Positions 25,599 through 34,356 are shown, numbered from the stretch's first letter. The stretch is DNA of 64,000 nucleotides from Streptomyces sp. XY006 (GCF_002237655.1 NZ_NOKT01000031.1:1-64000), one strand, 5' to 3'. The notes: generated from the sequence alone by a model not told the origin. Translations and numbers: made by a program.

Positions 25599-26422
25599 TC
25601 CCGCAGCGCCTTCCAGGTGTGCGGGCCGATGATGCCGTCCACGACCAGACCGGAGCGCTTCTGCAGGTCCCTGACCGCGCGTTCGGTGTGCGGGCCGAAG
25701 ATGCCGTCGACGGCCCCCGGCGCAAGCCCCGCCTCCCGCAGCAGGCACTGGGCCTCGGCGACCTCCGGGCCCGCGTGCCCCTTCGCCAGGACGGCTTTCA
25801 CGGTGCGGCTGTTGCCCGCGTACCACCGGCCGTCGATCCGCTGTGAGCGGCAGGTGTACACCGGGCGTTGCGACTCCCGGGCCGCTGCCGGGGCCGACGA
25901 CACCGTGGCGGTGGGCGGGTCGGCCGCCACCGGCTCCTCGCCGTCCGTGAGCCGCACCGCCAGCAGGACCGCCGCGGCGACCGCCAGCACCAGCGCGACC
26001 GAACCGGCGACCAGCGTGACGCGCAGCGCCCGCCCGTGTGCCCCGGCCGGACCCGCCTCCGGACCCGGCTCCCAGTCCATATGCGGGTGCGCCTTCAAGT
26101 CCGCCCCCGGGTCCGCCGGCGCCGGTGGGCGCGGTTCCGGCGTCACGTCCGGGGTCCTGCCCCACACCTCGGCCGCGACCTCGTGCAGCGCCAGCAGCCG
26201 GACCGGGTCGTCACCGCCGAGCCGGGCGATCGCCTCGACGGCCTCCCGGGACGGCAGCGACCTGCCGGACAGGTACCGCTCCCAGGACGACGTGCTGTAG
26301 CCCGTCTTCGCGGCCAGCCGGCGCAGGCTCAGTCCGCTGCGGTCCTTGACCCGGCGCAGCCCCACCACCAACTGGCGGACCCGCGGGTCGAGTTCTTCGG
26401 GCAGCCCTTTCCAACGCGACAT
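25595..26422 (-). CDS. Membrane-anchored XRE regulator with peptidoglycan-binding domain
   Basis: A 275-residue protein. The N-terminal XRE helix-turn-helix (about residues 16-75, GLSLRRLAAKTGYSTSSWERY as core) is closely related to that of the next gene. A linker, a membrane helix (about 134-157) and a C-terminal PG_binding_1 domain (about 217-272) follow, with QCLLREAGLAPGAVDGIFG and DLQKRSGLVVDGIIGPHTW giving the repeat typical of peptidoglycan binding. DNA binding would be inside and cell-wall binding outside. It heads a two-gene operon, with four bases of overlap. A plausible sensor of wall state, by inference only. Confidence 0.88.
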   Translation of the reverse strand: MSRWKGLPEELDPRVRQLVVGLRRVKDRSGLSLRRLAAKTGYSTSSWERYLSGRSLPSREAVEAIARLGGDDPVRLLALHEVAAEVWGRTPDVTPEPRPPAPADPGADLKAHPHMDWEPGPEAGPAGAHGRALRVTLVAGSVALVLAVAAAVLLAVRLTDGEEPVAADPPTATVSSAPAAARESQRPVYTCRSQRIDGRWYAGNSRTVKAVLAKGHAGPEVAEAQCLLREAGLAPGAVDGIFGPHTERAVRDLQKRSGLVVDGIIGPHTWKALRE

Positions 26423-26729
26423 GTTCCCCCACTCGCGTTCGCGCGGACCGTGGTCAGCGGTCCCTCACCGCCGCATTCTGCAACAGCATCCACGCGGAGC
26501 CCCGTACAACGGTTCCGTTGCCCCCGCCCGCCCCCTCCCGATTCGGCCACGCCCCACCGTGAGCGTCCCGCCGCACCGTCCCGGCGCAGGACGTCCCCGC
26601 AGGTCAGTGTGTGGGACGTCCCGCGAGGACGTCACTTTCGGGGCGATGGTGGCGGATCGGGGCCCGGGAGCCGCAGTCTCGTTCCCGAGCCGGCCGGTGC
26701 GGTCGGCCGACCACGAAGGGGGACACACC
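26423..26729. promoter_or_regulatory. Divergent promoter region with three GGACGTC sites
   Basis: 307 bases between the XRE operon and the I36-type gene. GGACGTCC occurs at 26589-26596 and 26614-26621, and GGACGTCA at 26627-26634. The middle copy is extended to GGGACGTCCC. Such a cluster about 100-140 bases before the secreted protein gene is a likely binding site for a dimeric regulator. No -10/-35 pair stands out. Confidence 0.4.
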
Positions 26730-27113
26730 ATGCGTATGACCGACAGGTTCGCCGTCCTGGCCGGGGGCCTCGCGCTGACGGGCGGTCTGCTGGCCGGCAC
26801 CGCGGGTACGGCCGGTGCGGCACCGGCCGCGCCGCAGGCCGCCTCGGACTGTCCGTCGGGCTGGTTCTGCGTCTGGGCCGGGCAGAACTACACGGGCCGT
26901 ATGCAGAAGGTCGCCGGCACCAACAAGGACCTGACCCAGTTCGCCGTGTTCCAGAACTTCAAGTCCTGGTACAACCACGGCGCGTCCTGCGACTTCAAGT
27001 GGTTCTCGGAGAAGAACCACGGCGGTTCCAGCGGCATCGTCCCGCGGGGCTACAAGGAGACCGGCAGCGTGAGCCGCTACATGAAGTCCAACACGTGGGT
27101 GAACTGCCGGTGA
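26730..27113 (+). CDS. Secreted peptidase-inhibitor-I36/beta-gamma-crystallin-like protein
   Basis: A 127-residue exported protein. The signal peptide (about residues 1-31) ends around AGTAGAAPA. The mature domain has DCPSGWFCVWAGQNYTGRM and FKSWYNHGASCDF (cores), a Cys-paired single-domain fold like the Streptomyces metalloproteinase inhibitor SMPI (family I36) and small beta/gamma-crystallins. It may inhibit a secreted peptidase or act as a small wall-associated protein. GAAGGGGG lies seven to eight bases before the ATG. It is divergent from the two membrane XRE regulators. Confidence 0.85.
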   Translation: MRMTDRFAVLAGGLALTGGLLAGTAGTAGAAPAAPQAASDCPSGWFCVWAGQNYTGRMQKVAGTNKDLTQFAVFQNFKSWYNHGASCDFKWFSEKNHGGSSGIVPRGYKETGSVSRYMKSNTWVNCR

Positions 27114-27132
27114 TCCACGGCTCCTGAAAACG

Positions 27133-27168
27133 CCGAGGGCGACACTCACGGGGGAGTGCCGCCCTCGG
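27133..27168. terminator. Bidirectional terminator between the I36-type gene and argS
   Basis: A 15-bp stem with one mismatch (CCGAGGGCGACACTC with GAGTGCCGCCCTCGG) around a six-base loop. It lies between two convergent genes. Confidence 0.8.
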
Positions 27169-27170
27169 TC

Positions 27171-27215
27171 CGGCCGTGCGTCCCGGTCCCGGCCGTGCGT
27201 CCCGGCCGTGCGTCC
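27171..27215. repeat. Three copies of a 13-bp repeat
   Basis: CGGCCGTGCGTCC occurs at 27171-27183, 27190-27202 and 27203-27215. It lies just after the terminator and before the argS stop. Probably a local expansion without a known role. Confidence 0.6.
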
Positions 27216-27225
27216 GGGTCCGGGC

Positions 27226-28989
27226 TCAGAGCCGCTCGGGCGTCCGGATGCCCAGCAGGGACATGCCCCGGTGCAGCGTGCGGGCCGTGATGTCGCACAG
27301 GAACAGGCGGTTCTCGACCTGCTGCGGCGTCTCGGCCTTCAGCACCGGGCACTTGTCGTAGAACGTCGTGTACAGCGACGCCAGTTGGTACAGGTACGCC
27401 GTCATCTTGTGCGGGGCGTACTCCCTCGCCGCCTCCGTCACCGTCTCCGCGAACGCGTCCAGGTGCAGGCCCAGGGCGCGCTCCGCCGCGTGCAGCTCCA
27501 GCTCCGGGTGGGCGGCGGGCCTCACCTCGCCGGCCTTGCGCAGGATGGACTGGATCCGGGCGTAGGCGTACTGCAGGTAGACCGACGTGTCGCCGTTGAG
27601 CGAGACCATCTGGTCCAGGTCGAACTTGTAGTCCCGGTTGGCCGACGTCGACAGGTCCGCGTACTTCACCGCGCCGACCCCCACCTGGGCGCCCCGCTCG
27701 GCGATCTCCTCCTCGGAGAGGTCCTGGGCCTTCTCCCGGACCACCGCCGAGGCGCGGTCGATCGCCTCGTCCAGCAGGTCGACCAGGCGGACCGTCTCGC
27801 CCTCACGGGTCTTGAACGGCTTGCCGTCCTTGCCGAGGACCGTGCCGAAGGCCAGCTGGTACGCCTTCACGTCGTCGTTGAGCCAGCCCGCCTTGCGGGC
27901 CGTCTCGAAGACCATCTTGAAGTGCAGGGACTGGCGGGCGTCCACCACGTAGATCAGGGAGTCGGCCTTCAGGTTGAAGACGCGGTCCCGGATCGCCGAC
28001 AGGTCCGTCGCCGCGTAGCCGTAGCCGCCGTCCGACTTCTGCACGATCAGCGGGACCGGCTTGCCGTCGGGGCCCTTGATGTCGTCGAAGAAGACGCACA
28101 GCGCGCCCTCGGAGCGGACCGCGACCCCGGACTCCTCCAGCAGGCGGCAGGTCTCGGCGAGCATGTCGTTGTAGCCGGACTCGCCGACGATGTCCGCGTC
28201 GCGGATCTCCATGTCCAGCTTCTCGAAGACGGAGAAGAAGTAGATCTTCGACTCGTCGACGAACTTCTGCCACATGGCGAGGGTCTTCTCGTCGCCCGCC
28301 TGGAGGTCCACCACCCGGCGCCGGGCCCGTGTCTTGAACTCCTCGTCGGAGTCGAACAGCTTGCGGGAGGCCTTGTAGAGGCGGTCGAGGTTCGACATCG
28401 CCTCCTCGCCGGACACCTCGGCCGACCCGTGGTCCAGCTCGTGCGGGTGCTCGTCCAGGTACTGGATGAGCATGCCGAACTGGGTGCCCCAGTCGCCGAT
28501 GTGGTGACGCCGGACCACGTTCTCGCCCGTGAACTCCAGCAGCTGCACCACCGCGTCGCCGATCACGGCGGACCGCAGGTGACCGACGTGCATCTCCTTC
28601 GCCACGTTCGGCTGCGCGTAGTCGATCACCGTCGTGCCCGGGTTCTCCGCCCGCGGCACGCCGAGGCGGCCCGTGTCGTCCGCGTACCGCGCGGACAGGT
28701 TCTCGGTGATCGCCCGGTCGGAGACCGTGATGTTGAGGAAGCCCGGCCCGGACACCTCGATGTCCTCGAGCAGCCCGCCCGACTCCACCTGCGCGACGAC
28801 CTGCGTCGCCAGCTCCCGCGGGTTGGCCTTCTCCTTCTTGGCGAGGGCCAGGATCCCGTTGGCCTGGAAGTCCGCCCGGTCGCTTCGTCGCAGCAGCGGG
28901 TCCGCGGAGCCGGCCTGCGGCAGAGCTGCCGACAGGGCCGCCGCGAGGCGCTGGTGGACGGAGTCGCTGAGGGACGTGACCGAGGCCAT
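27226..28989 (-). CDS. argS: Arginyl-tRNA synthetase
   Basis: A 587-residue class I synthetase that charges tRNA-Arg. The N-terminal Add-1 domain (about residues 1-100) recognises the tRNA D-loop. The HIGH signature appears as AKEMHVGHLRSAVIGD (about residue 130). The usual KMSKS loop is replaced by FKTREGETVRL, as in many bacterial ArgRS. The DALR anticodon-binding domain ends the protein, with AYLYQLASLYTTFYDKCPVL. The ATG at 28989 is chosen because the family begins just there (ASVTSLSDSVHQRL). It is divergent from lysS with a 157-base shared upstream region. Confidence 0.96.
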   Translation of the reverse strand: MASVTSLSDSVHQRLAAALSAALPQAGSADPLLRRSDRADFQANGILALAKKEKANPRELATQVVAQVESGGLLEDIEVSGPGFLNITVSDRAITENLSARYADDTGRLGVPRAENPGTTVIDYAQPNVAKEMHVGHLRSAVIGDAVVQLLEFTGENVVRRHHIGDWGTQFGMLIQYLDEHPHELDHGSAEVSGEEAMSNLDRLYKASRKLFDSDEEFKTRARRRVVDLQAGDEKTLAMWQKFVDESKIYFFSVFEKLDMEIRDADIVGESGYNDMLAETCRLLEESGVAVRSEGALCVFFDDIKGPDGKPVPLIVQKSDGGYGYAATDLSAIRDRVFNLKADSLIYVVDARQSLHFKMVFETARKAGWLNDDVKAYQLAFGTVLGKDGKPFKTREGETVRLVDLLDEAIDRASAVVREKAQDLSEEEIAERGAQVGVGAVKYADLSTSANRDYKFDLDQMVSLNGDTSVYLQYAYARIQSILRKAGEVRPAAHPELELHAAERALGLHLDAFAETVTEAAREYAPHKMTAYLYQLASLYTTFYDKCPVLKAETPQQVENRLFLCDITARTLHRGMSLLGIRTPERL

Positions 28990-29146
28990 GGGCGAGGGTG
29001 CCGTTCTCCTGGGGGATTCGATGGACCCGGCCAGTATCCCACGGGGGTAAAGCCGTTTTTCCGGGCGCGGGCCGGTCTGGGACAATGGGGCGGTCAGCCG
29101 TGCGACCGTACCGGCTGCCCGATGCAGAAAGAAGGACGTGCCGATC

Positions 29147-30886
29147 GTGGCTCAGAGCACCGAGACCACCGACTGGGTCTCCCGTTTCGCGGATGAGGTC
29201 ATCGAGGAGTCGGAGCGCCGGGCCCCGGGCAAACCCGTCGTCGTCGCGTCCGGCCTCTCCCCGTCGGGCCCCATCCACCTCGGCAACCTCCGCGAGGTCA
29301 TGACCCCGCACCTCGTCGCCGACGAGATCCGCCGCCGGGGCCACCAGGTGCGCCACCTGATCTCCTGGGACGACTACGACCGCTACCGCAAGGTGCCCAA
29401 GGGCATCGCCGGAGTGGACGAGGAGGAGTGGCAGGCGCACATCGGCAAGCCGCTGACGTCCGTGCCCGCGCCGAAGGGCTCCGCGCACGCGAACTGGGCC
29501 GAGCACTTCAAGGCCGCGATGATCGAGTCGCTGGCCGAGCTCGGCGTCGAGTTCGACGGGATCAGCCAGACCGAGCAGTACACCTCCGGTGTGTACCGCG
29601 AGCAGATCCTGCACGCCATGAAGCACCGCGGCGACATCGACGCCATCCTCGACCAGTACCGCACCAAGAAGGCCCCGGCCAAGAAGCAGCAGGGGCAGAA
29701 GCCGGTCGACGAGGCCGAGCTGGAGGCCGCCGAGGGCTCCGGCGCCGCCGCCGAGGACGACGGCAGCTCCGGCTCCGCCGGGTACTTCCCGTACAAGCCG
29801 TACTGCGGCAACTGCGAGAAGGACCTCACCACCGTCACGTCCTACGACGACGACTCCACCGAGCTGACCTACGCCTGCACGGCGTGCGGCTTCTCGGAGA
29901 CGGTCCGGCTGAACGAGTTCAACCGCGGCAAGCTGGTCTGGAAGGTCGACTGGCCCATGCGGTGGGCGTACGAGGGCGTGATCTTCGAGCCCTCCGGCGT
30001 CGACCACTCCTCGCCGGGCTCGTCGTTCCAGGTCGGCGGGCAGATCGTCGGCATCTTCGGCGGCAAGCAGCCCATCGGCCCCATGTACGCCTTCGTCGGC
30101 ATCTCCGGCATGGCCAAGATGTCCTCCTCCAAGGGCGGGGTGCCCACCCCGGCCGACGCCCTGAAGATCATGGAGCCGCAGCTGCTGCGCTGGCTCTACG
30201 CCCGCCGCCGGCCCAACCAGTCCTTCAAGGTCGCCTTCGACCAGGAGATCCAGCGGCTCTACGACGAGTGGGACCGGCTCGACGCCAAGGTCGCCGACGG
30301 CAGCGCCCTGCCGGCCGACGTGGCCGCGCACTCCCGCGCGGTGCGCACCGCCGCCGGTGAGCTGCCGCGCACGCCCCGGCCGCTGCCGTACCGGACACTC
30401 GCGTCCGTCGCGGACATCACCGCCGGGCACGAGGACCAGGCGCTGCGCATCCTCAGCGAACTCGACCCGGACCAGCCGCTGACCTCGCTCGACGAGGCCC
30501 GCCCGCGGTACGACAAGGCCGAGGCCTGGATCAACACCCACGTCCCCGCCGACCAGCGCACCATCGTGCGCGACGAGCCCGACACCGAGCTGCTGAAGTC
30601 GCTCGACGAGCAGGGCCGCGCCTCCCTGCGGCTGCTGCTCGACGGACTCGCCGACCACTGGTCGCTCGACGGGCTGACCCACCTCGTCTACGGCGTGCCC
30701 AAGGTGCAGGCCGGCTTCTCCGCCGACGCCACGCCGAAGGAGCTGCCGCCGGAGATCAAGACCGCCCAGCGGTCCTTCTTCGCGCTGCTGTACCACCTGC
30801 TGGTCGGCCGGGACACCGGGCCGCGGCTGCCCACGCTGCTGCTCGCGGTCGGGCAGGACCGGGTGCGGACCCTGCTCGGCGCGTAA
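29147..30886 (+). CDS. lysS: Lysyl-tRNA synthetase, class I
   Basis: A 579-residue class I lysyl-tRNA synthetase, the archaeal-type enzyme that some actinobacteria use in place of, or beside, the class II form. The signatures are SGPIHLGNLRE (HIGH, about residue 45) and AKMSSSKGG (KMSKS, about residue 325). A zinc finger is formed by CGNC and CTAC (about residues 223 and 246). A charged insertion rich in Lys and Glu lies near 175-200. The GTG at 29147 is chosen because GAAGGA ends ten bases upstream; a GTG at 29138 lies only one base from it, though it would give the common annotated N-terminus. Confidence 0.94.
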   Translation: MAQSTETTDWVSRFADEVIEESERRAPGKPVVVASGLSPSGPIHLGNLREVMTPHLVADEIRRRGHQVRHLISWDDYDRYRKVPKGIAGVDEEEWQAHIGKPLTSVPAPKGSAHANWAEHFKAAMIESLAELGVEFDGISQTEQYTSGVYREQILHAMKHRGDIDAILDQYRTKKAPAKKQQGQKPVDEAELEAAEGSGAAAEDDGSSGSAGYFPYKPYCGNCEKDLTTVTSYDDDSTELTYACTACGFSETVRLNEFNRGKLVWKVDWPMRWAYEGVIFEPSGVDHSSPGSSFQVGGQIVGIFGGKQPIGPMYAFVGISGMAKMSSSKGGVPTPADALKIMEPQLLRWLYARRRPNQSFKVAFDQEIQRLYDEWDRLDAKVADGSALPADVAAHSRAVRTAAGELPRTPRPLPYRTLASVADITAGHEDQALRILSELDPDQPLTSLDEARPRYDKAEAWINTHVPADQRTIVRDEPDTELLKSLDEQGRASLRLLLDGLADHWSLDGLTHLVYGVPKVQAGFSADATPKELPPEIKTAQRSFFALLYHLLVGRDTGPRLPTLLLAVGQDRVRTLLGA

Positions 30887-30900
30887 CGAGCGGACAGCGA

Positions 30901-30928
30901 AGAGGGGCCCTCGTCCGAGGGCCCCTCT
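30901..30928. terminator. Bidirectional terminator after lysS
   Basis: A perfect 13-bp stem, AGAGGGGCCCTCG and its complement around TC, followed by a T-rich stretch (30929-30941). It lies in the gap between convergent genes. Confidence 0.88.
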
Positions 30929-30957
30929 CTTCTTTCGTTCCGTCTCCTCCGTCGCCG

Positions 30958-32241
30958 TCAGGCGATGTGGTCCTCCTCCAGCTCCGCCGAGTGGCGCTTC
31001 TGGAACCGCTCCACGAGGGACTTCAGCTCACCGGGGCTCAGCGTCGTGCCGTAGGTGGCCTGGATGTTGTCGCCCAGCGCCCGGGGCGTGGGGTAGCTGC
31101 CGTCGATCGACTGGCGGAACACCTGGTAGTACGCCTCCTCGTCCGGCTCCGGGGCCGGGGGCGTGCCACCGCCCTCGCCGAGCTCGCGCGTGCGGTTCGG
31201 GCCCACCGGGATCGGGAAGCTGCCGGTGTCGTCCGCGGACGGCGGCTCACGGTCGTACTCGGGCTGGTACTGCTCGGCCTCCTGCTGCTCCGCGATCCAC
31301 TGCGCGTAGTGCTCGGCCGGGTCGTAGTCCGGGTCGTAGCCGCCCTGGTACTCGACCTCGCGCGGGGTGTTGAACCACGGGCTCTGGTCCGGCTCGGCGT
31401 CCTGGTACGGGTACTCCGCCTCGGGACCGCTGTCGAGCTCCAGGCGCTGCTCGCCGGACGGCGCCGCCCGGCGCGGCTCGGGGGCCGGTCCCGCCGCACG
31501 ACGGCCCGCCGTCACCTCCGCCTGCGGCGGGGGCGGCGGGATCAGCGCCGGCTCGATGCCGGCCGCCGCCAGCCCCGCCGGGGCCGTCTCCGCCAGCGGC
31601 ACGCCGTAGCGCGCCAGCCGCAGCGGCATCAGCGACTCCACCGGAGCCTTCCTGCGCCACGCCCGCCCGAAGCGGGAACGCAGCCGCGCCTGGTACACCA
31701 GGCGCTCCTGCTCCAGCTTGATCACCTGCTCGTAGGAGCGGAGCTCCCAGAGCTTCATCCGGCGCCACAGCAGGAACGTCGGGACGGGGGAGAGCATCCA
31801 GCGGGTGAGGCGGACGCCCTCCATGTGCTTGTCGGCCGTGATGTCGGCGATACGGCCGATCGCGTGCCGGGCCGCCTCGACCGAGACGACGAAGAGGATC
31901 GGGATGACCCCGTGCATGCCCACGCCGAGCGGATCCGGCCAGGCCGCGGCGCCGTTGAAGGCGATCGTGGCCGCCGTCAGCAGCCAGGCCGTCTGACGCA
32001 GCAGGGGGAACGGGATCCTGATCCACGTCAGGAGCAGGTCCAGGGCCAGCAGGACGCAGATGCCCGCGTCGATGCCGATCGGGAAGACGTAGGAGAAGTT
32101 CCCGAAGCCCTTCTTCAGGGCCAACTCGCGGACCGCCGCGTACGAACCGGCGAAGCCGATGCCGGCGATGATCACGGCACCGGCCACGACCACGCCGATG
32201 AGAACGCGGTGCATCCGAGTCAGCTGCAGTGGCGCGGCCAC
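30958..32241 (-). CDS. DUF2637 membrane protein
   Basis: A 427-residue protein. The first 140 residues hold four membrane helices of the DUF2637 family (VLIGVVVAGAVIIAGIGFAG, then FPIGIDAGICVLLALDLLLT, cores given), and the sequence FVFPIGIDAG-type block is shared with plasmid spread proteins. Residues about 150-427 are a long cytoplasmic tail, Pro/Glu/Tyr-rich, ending in a short HTH-like segment (SPGELKSLVERFQKRHSAEL). Function unknown. The GTG at 32241 has GGAGGGGAG seven bases ahead. A second DUF2637 protein is found in the mobile element at 60.7 kb, which allows a comparison. Confidence 0.83.
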   Translation of the reverse strand: MAAPLQLTRMHRVLIGVVVAGAVIIAGIGFAGSYAAVRELALKKGFGNFSYVFPIGIDAGICVLLALDLLLTWIRIPFPLLRQTAWLLTAATIAFNGAAAWPDPLGVGMHGVIPILFVVSVEAARHAIGRIADITADKHMEGVRLTRWMLSPVPTFLLWRRMKLWELRSYEQVIKLEQERLVYQARLRSRFGRAWRRKAPVESLMPLRLARYGVPLAETAPAGLAAAGIEPALIPPPPPQAEVTAGRRAAGPAPEPRRAAPSGEQRLELDSGPEAEYPYQDAEPDQSPWFNTPREVEYQGGYDPDYDPAEHYAQWIAEQQEAEQYQPEYDREPPSADDTGSFPIPVGPNRTRELGEGGGTPPAPEPDEEAYYQVFRQSIDGSYPTPRALGDNIQATYGTTLSPGELKSLVERFQKRHSAELEEDHIA

Positions 32242-32338
32242 CCGTACTCCCCTCCCCTTGCGTGTTGTTGCGCGCAACAGGGTGGCACATGTGTGCGGGG
32301 AACGGGTGGCCGGATCCCGTCGGGCTTGTTCGGCCCCG

Positions 32339-33247
32339 TTACGCGGCCTTCTTGGACGGCGACTTCGACGCGGCCTTCGAGGGCTCGTCCGAGGCGTCAC
32401 CGGAGGCCGGCTTCGACGCCGACTTCGACGGGGACTTCGACGGCGACTTCGAGGCGGACTTCGACGGGGAGCCGCTCGCCTTGCCGCCACCCGAGCCGTT
32501 GGCCTCGGACACCGCCGCGACGGCCTCCTTGGCGGCCTTCTTCGCGTCCTTCAGCAGGTCGTCGGCGCTCGGCGTCTTGTCGCCCGCCAGGCCGGCGCCG
32601 TTGTAGTCGAGGGTGACGACCACGTTCTCCACGCGCGCCACGATCGTCTGCTGCTTGAAGGTGCCTTCCTTCTTCTTCAGGTCGTAGTGGACGGCCGTCG
32701 CCTGGTCACCCGTACCGGACACCGGCTCCGACTTCACGCCCTTGGCGCCGTCCACGGCCTGCACGTCCTGGACCTGCTTCGCGTAGTACTCCTGGGCCAG
32801 CTTGTCGGCCGGGCCGCGGGTGACGTCCGACTCGAAGCGCAGCATCGACACGTTCAGCCAGCGGAACTGCGAGCCCTTCACGCCGTTGTTGTCGAGGCTG
32901 TTCCAGGAGCAGCTGGCACGCGTCGAAATATCGTCCGACTTGCCCTCCTTGCCCGACTTGCTCTCCGGGACGAGGTCCTCCAGCGTCTTCTTCGACAACG
33001 CCTTGCACGCCTCGGGAAGCTTGCCGTACGCCGCCGCCTCCACGGTCGGCGACGGGCTCGCGGACGCCGACGCGGCGGCCTTCTCGGCCTTGTCCGTGCT
33101 CTCGCCGGAGCCGGAGTCCGAGGAGCAGCCGGCGGCGACCAGCATCACGGGGACGGCGGCCGCGCAGACAAGGACGCGGCTCAGACGCTTCGCTCGCTGC
33201 TCTCGCTCTTCTCGCTGTGCTCGTCGCTGCATGGTTCCTTCACTCAT
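32339..33247 (-). CDS. Lipoprotein, DUF3558-like
   Basis: A 302-residue exported lipoprotein. A basic N-terminus is followed by LVCAAAVPVMLVAAGC, whose lipobox VAAGC sets the lipidated Cys at about residue 41. The mature domain resembles DUF3558, with ACKALSKKTLEDLVPE, CSW and VENVVVTLDYNG. The last 60 residues are a low-complexity tail of SKSPSK and SKSAS repeats, basic and serine-rich. The start at 33247 gives fifteen extra bases over an internal ATG (33232) that has AAGGA just before it, so the start is uncertain. A related lipoprotein gene lies immediately upstream. Confidence 0.8.
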   Translation of the reverse strand: MSEGTMQRRAQREEREQRAKRLSRVLVCAAAVPVMLVAAGCSSDSGSGESTDKAEKAAASASASPSPTVEAAAYGKLPEACKALSKKTLEDLVPESKSGKEGKSDDISTRASCSWNSLDNNGVKGSQFRWLNVSMLRFESDVTRGPADKLAQEYYAKQVQDVQAVDGAKGVKSEPVSGTGDQATAVHYDLKKKEGTFKQQTIVARVENVVVTLDYNGAGLAGDKTPSADDLLKDAKKAAKEAVAAVSEANGSGGGKASGSPSKSASKSPSKSPSKSASKPASGDASDEPSKAASKSPSKKAA

Positions 33248-33366
33248 GACGCTCGTGGTTCCCTGCGGTCGGAACGGGTCCGAGTGGTCACCGTACGCGG
33301 TGAGGCAGCGGTGTGTTCTTCCTTCGGGTGCTTTGCGGGCGCCCGTGAAGGGGCGGTGAAAGGGCC

Positions 33367-34185
33367 TCAGCCGCTCAGCGAATCCGCCAGCCGGGAGGCC
33401 AGTTTCTGGGCCCTGTCCTGCATTTCTCCGCTGTCCGGGACCACGCCCACGGCCGCCGGCTGCTCCACGTACTCGATGGTCACGATGACGTTGGACGTGC
33501 GGAACGCCACAGTCACCGTCCGCTGCTTGGCGGTCGAACCGGAACTGCTCAGCTCGTCGTCGAGGAACGCCTCGTCGCCCAGGTCCTCCAGCACGCGCGG
33601 CCGGAGCTCCGTCGGGGTCGTGGACGGCGATCCGCTCGGCGATCCGCTCGGGGAGTCGCTGGGCGATCCGCTCGGGGCGGCCGAGGCGCCGCCCGCGGGG
33701 GTGCTGCCCGCGGCGGCCGACTCCGTGGTGGTCGGCTCGGGCAGGTGGGCCGCCGCCTCCTGCTCCGCGAACAGCTGCTCGGCCTGGCTGTCGTCGCTGA
33801 CGGCGTTGTCGTAGGAGACGACCCGCTCGAAGTCGACGAGCAGGTGGTCCGTGGCGTCCCGGGAGTCGACCTTCCAGCGGCAGCCGACCTTGCGGTCGGT
33901 GTCGAACGTCGACGTCGGCGTGCCCTCGTAGGCCCGCTCGCGCTGCTCCTCGTCGGCGATCTGCCGGATGCCGGGCAGGAGTTCGTCGAGGGTGCCCTCG
34001 CCGACCGCGGTGCACGGCTCGGGCAGCGTGCGGTAGCGGCCGGGCTCGGCGGCGGGGGACGCCGTGCCCGTGTCACCCGGGTTGGAGTCGTCCGTGGTGC
34101 CGCCGTCGCCCGAGGCGCCGGTGCAGCCCGCCAGCAGCACCGCGAGGAGCGCGGCGATACCGGACGCGTACGCCTTCCGTTGCAC
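33367..34185 (-). CDS. Lipoprotein, DUF3558-like (paralogue of the next gene)
   Basis: A 272-residue exported lipoprotein with signal SGIAALLAVLLAGC and the lipidated Cys at about residue 21. The body shares with its neighbour the pattern LPEPCTAVGEGTLDELLPG, CRWKV and SNVIVTIEYVEQP, so the two are tandem paralogues of a DUF3558-like family. A low-complexity SPSDSPSGSPSGSPS linker (about residues 165-185) precedes the last strand. The GTG at 34185 has GAGAGGAG seven to eight bases ahead. About 120 bases separate it from the downstream paralogue, and they may be co-transcribed. Confidence 0.82.
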   Translation of the reverse strand: MQRKAYASGIAALLAVLLAGCTGASGDGGTTDDSNPGDTGTASPAAEPGRYRTLPEPCTAVGEGTLDELLPGIRQIADEEQRERAYEGTPTSTFDTDRKVGCRWKVDSRDATDHLLVDFERVVSYDNAVSDDSQAEQLFAEQEAAAHLPEPTTTESAAAGSTPAGGASAAPSGSPSDSPSGSPSGSPSTTPTELRPRVLEDLGDEAFLDDELSSSGSTAKQRTVTVAFRTSNVIVTIEYVEQPAAVGVVPDSGEMQDRAQKLASRLADSLSG

Positions 34186-34356
34186 GTGGTGGCTCCTCTC
34201 GACGCGGAAATCGGCTTGCCGCCGTGGGGCGGCCGATGAACACAATGTGTATCGCACGCACTGCCGTGGACGCCGGTCCGGAATCCCTTTCGTCGACCTT
34301 GGCTCCGGTATTTGCTCTTGAGGACTTCTGCTCGTTTACGGGGGATTGAGGACGTT

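Noticed and set aside
27208..29196. A 662-codon plus-strand frame opposite argS
   Set aside because: Antisense shadow rich in Val, Arg and Gln with no domain.
27803..30796. An open frame of 997 codons on the minus strand across lysS and the start of argS
   Set aside because: It is a shadow of lysS and argS codon bias without any recognisable domain, and it crosses the promoter region of both.
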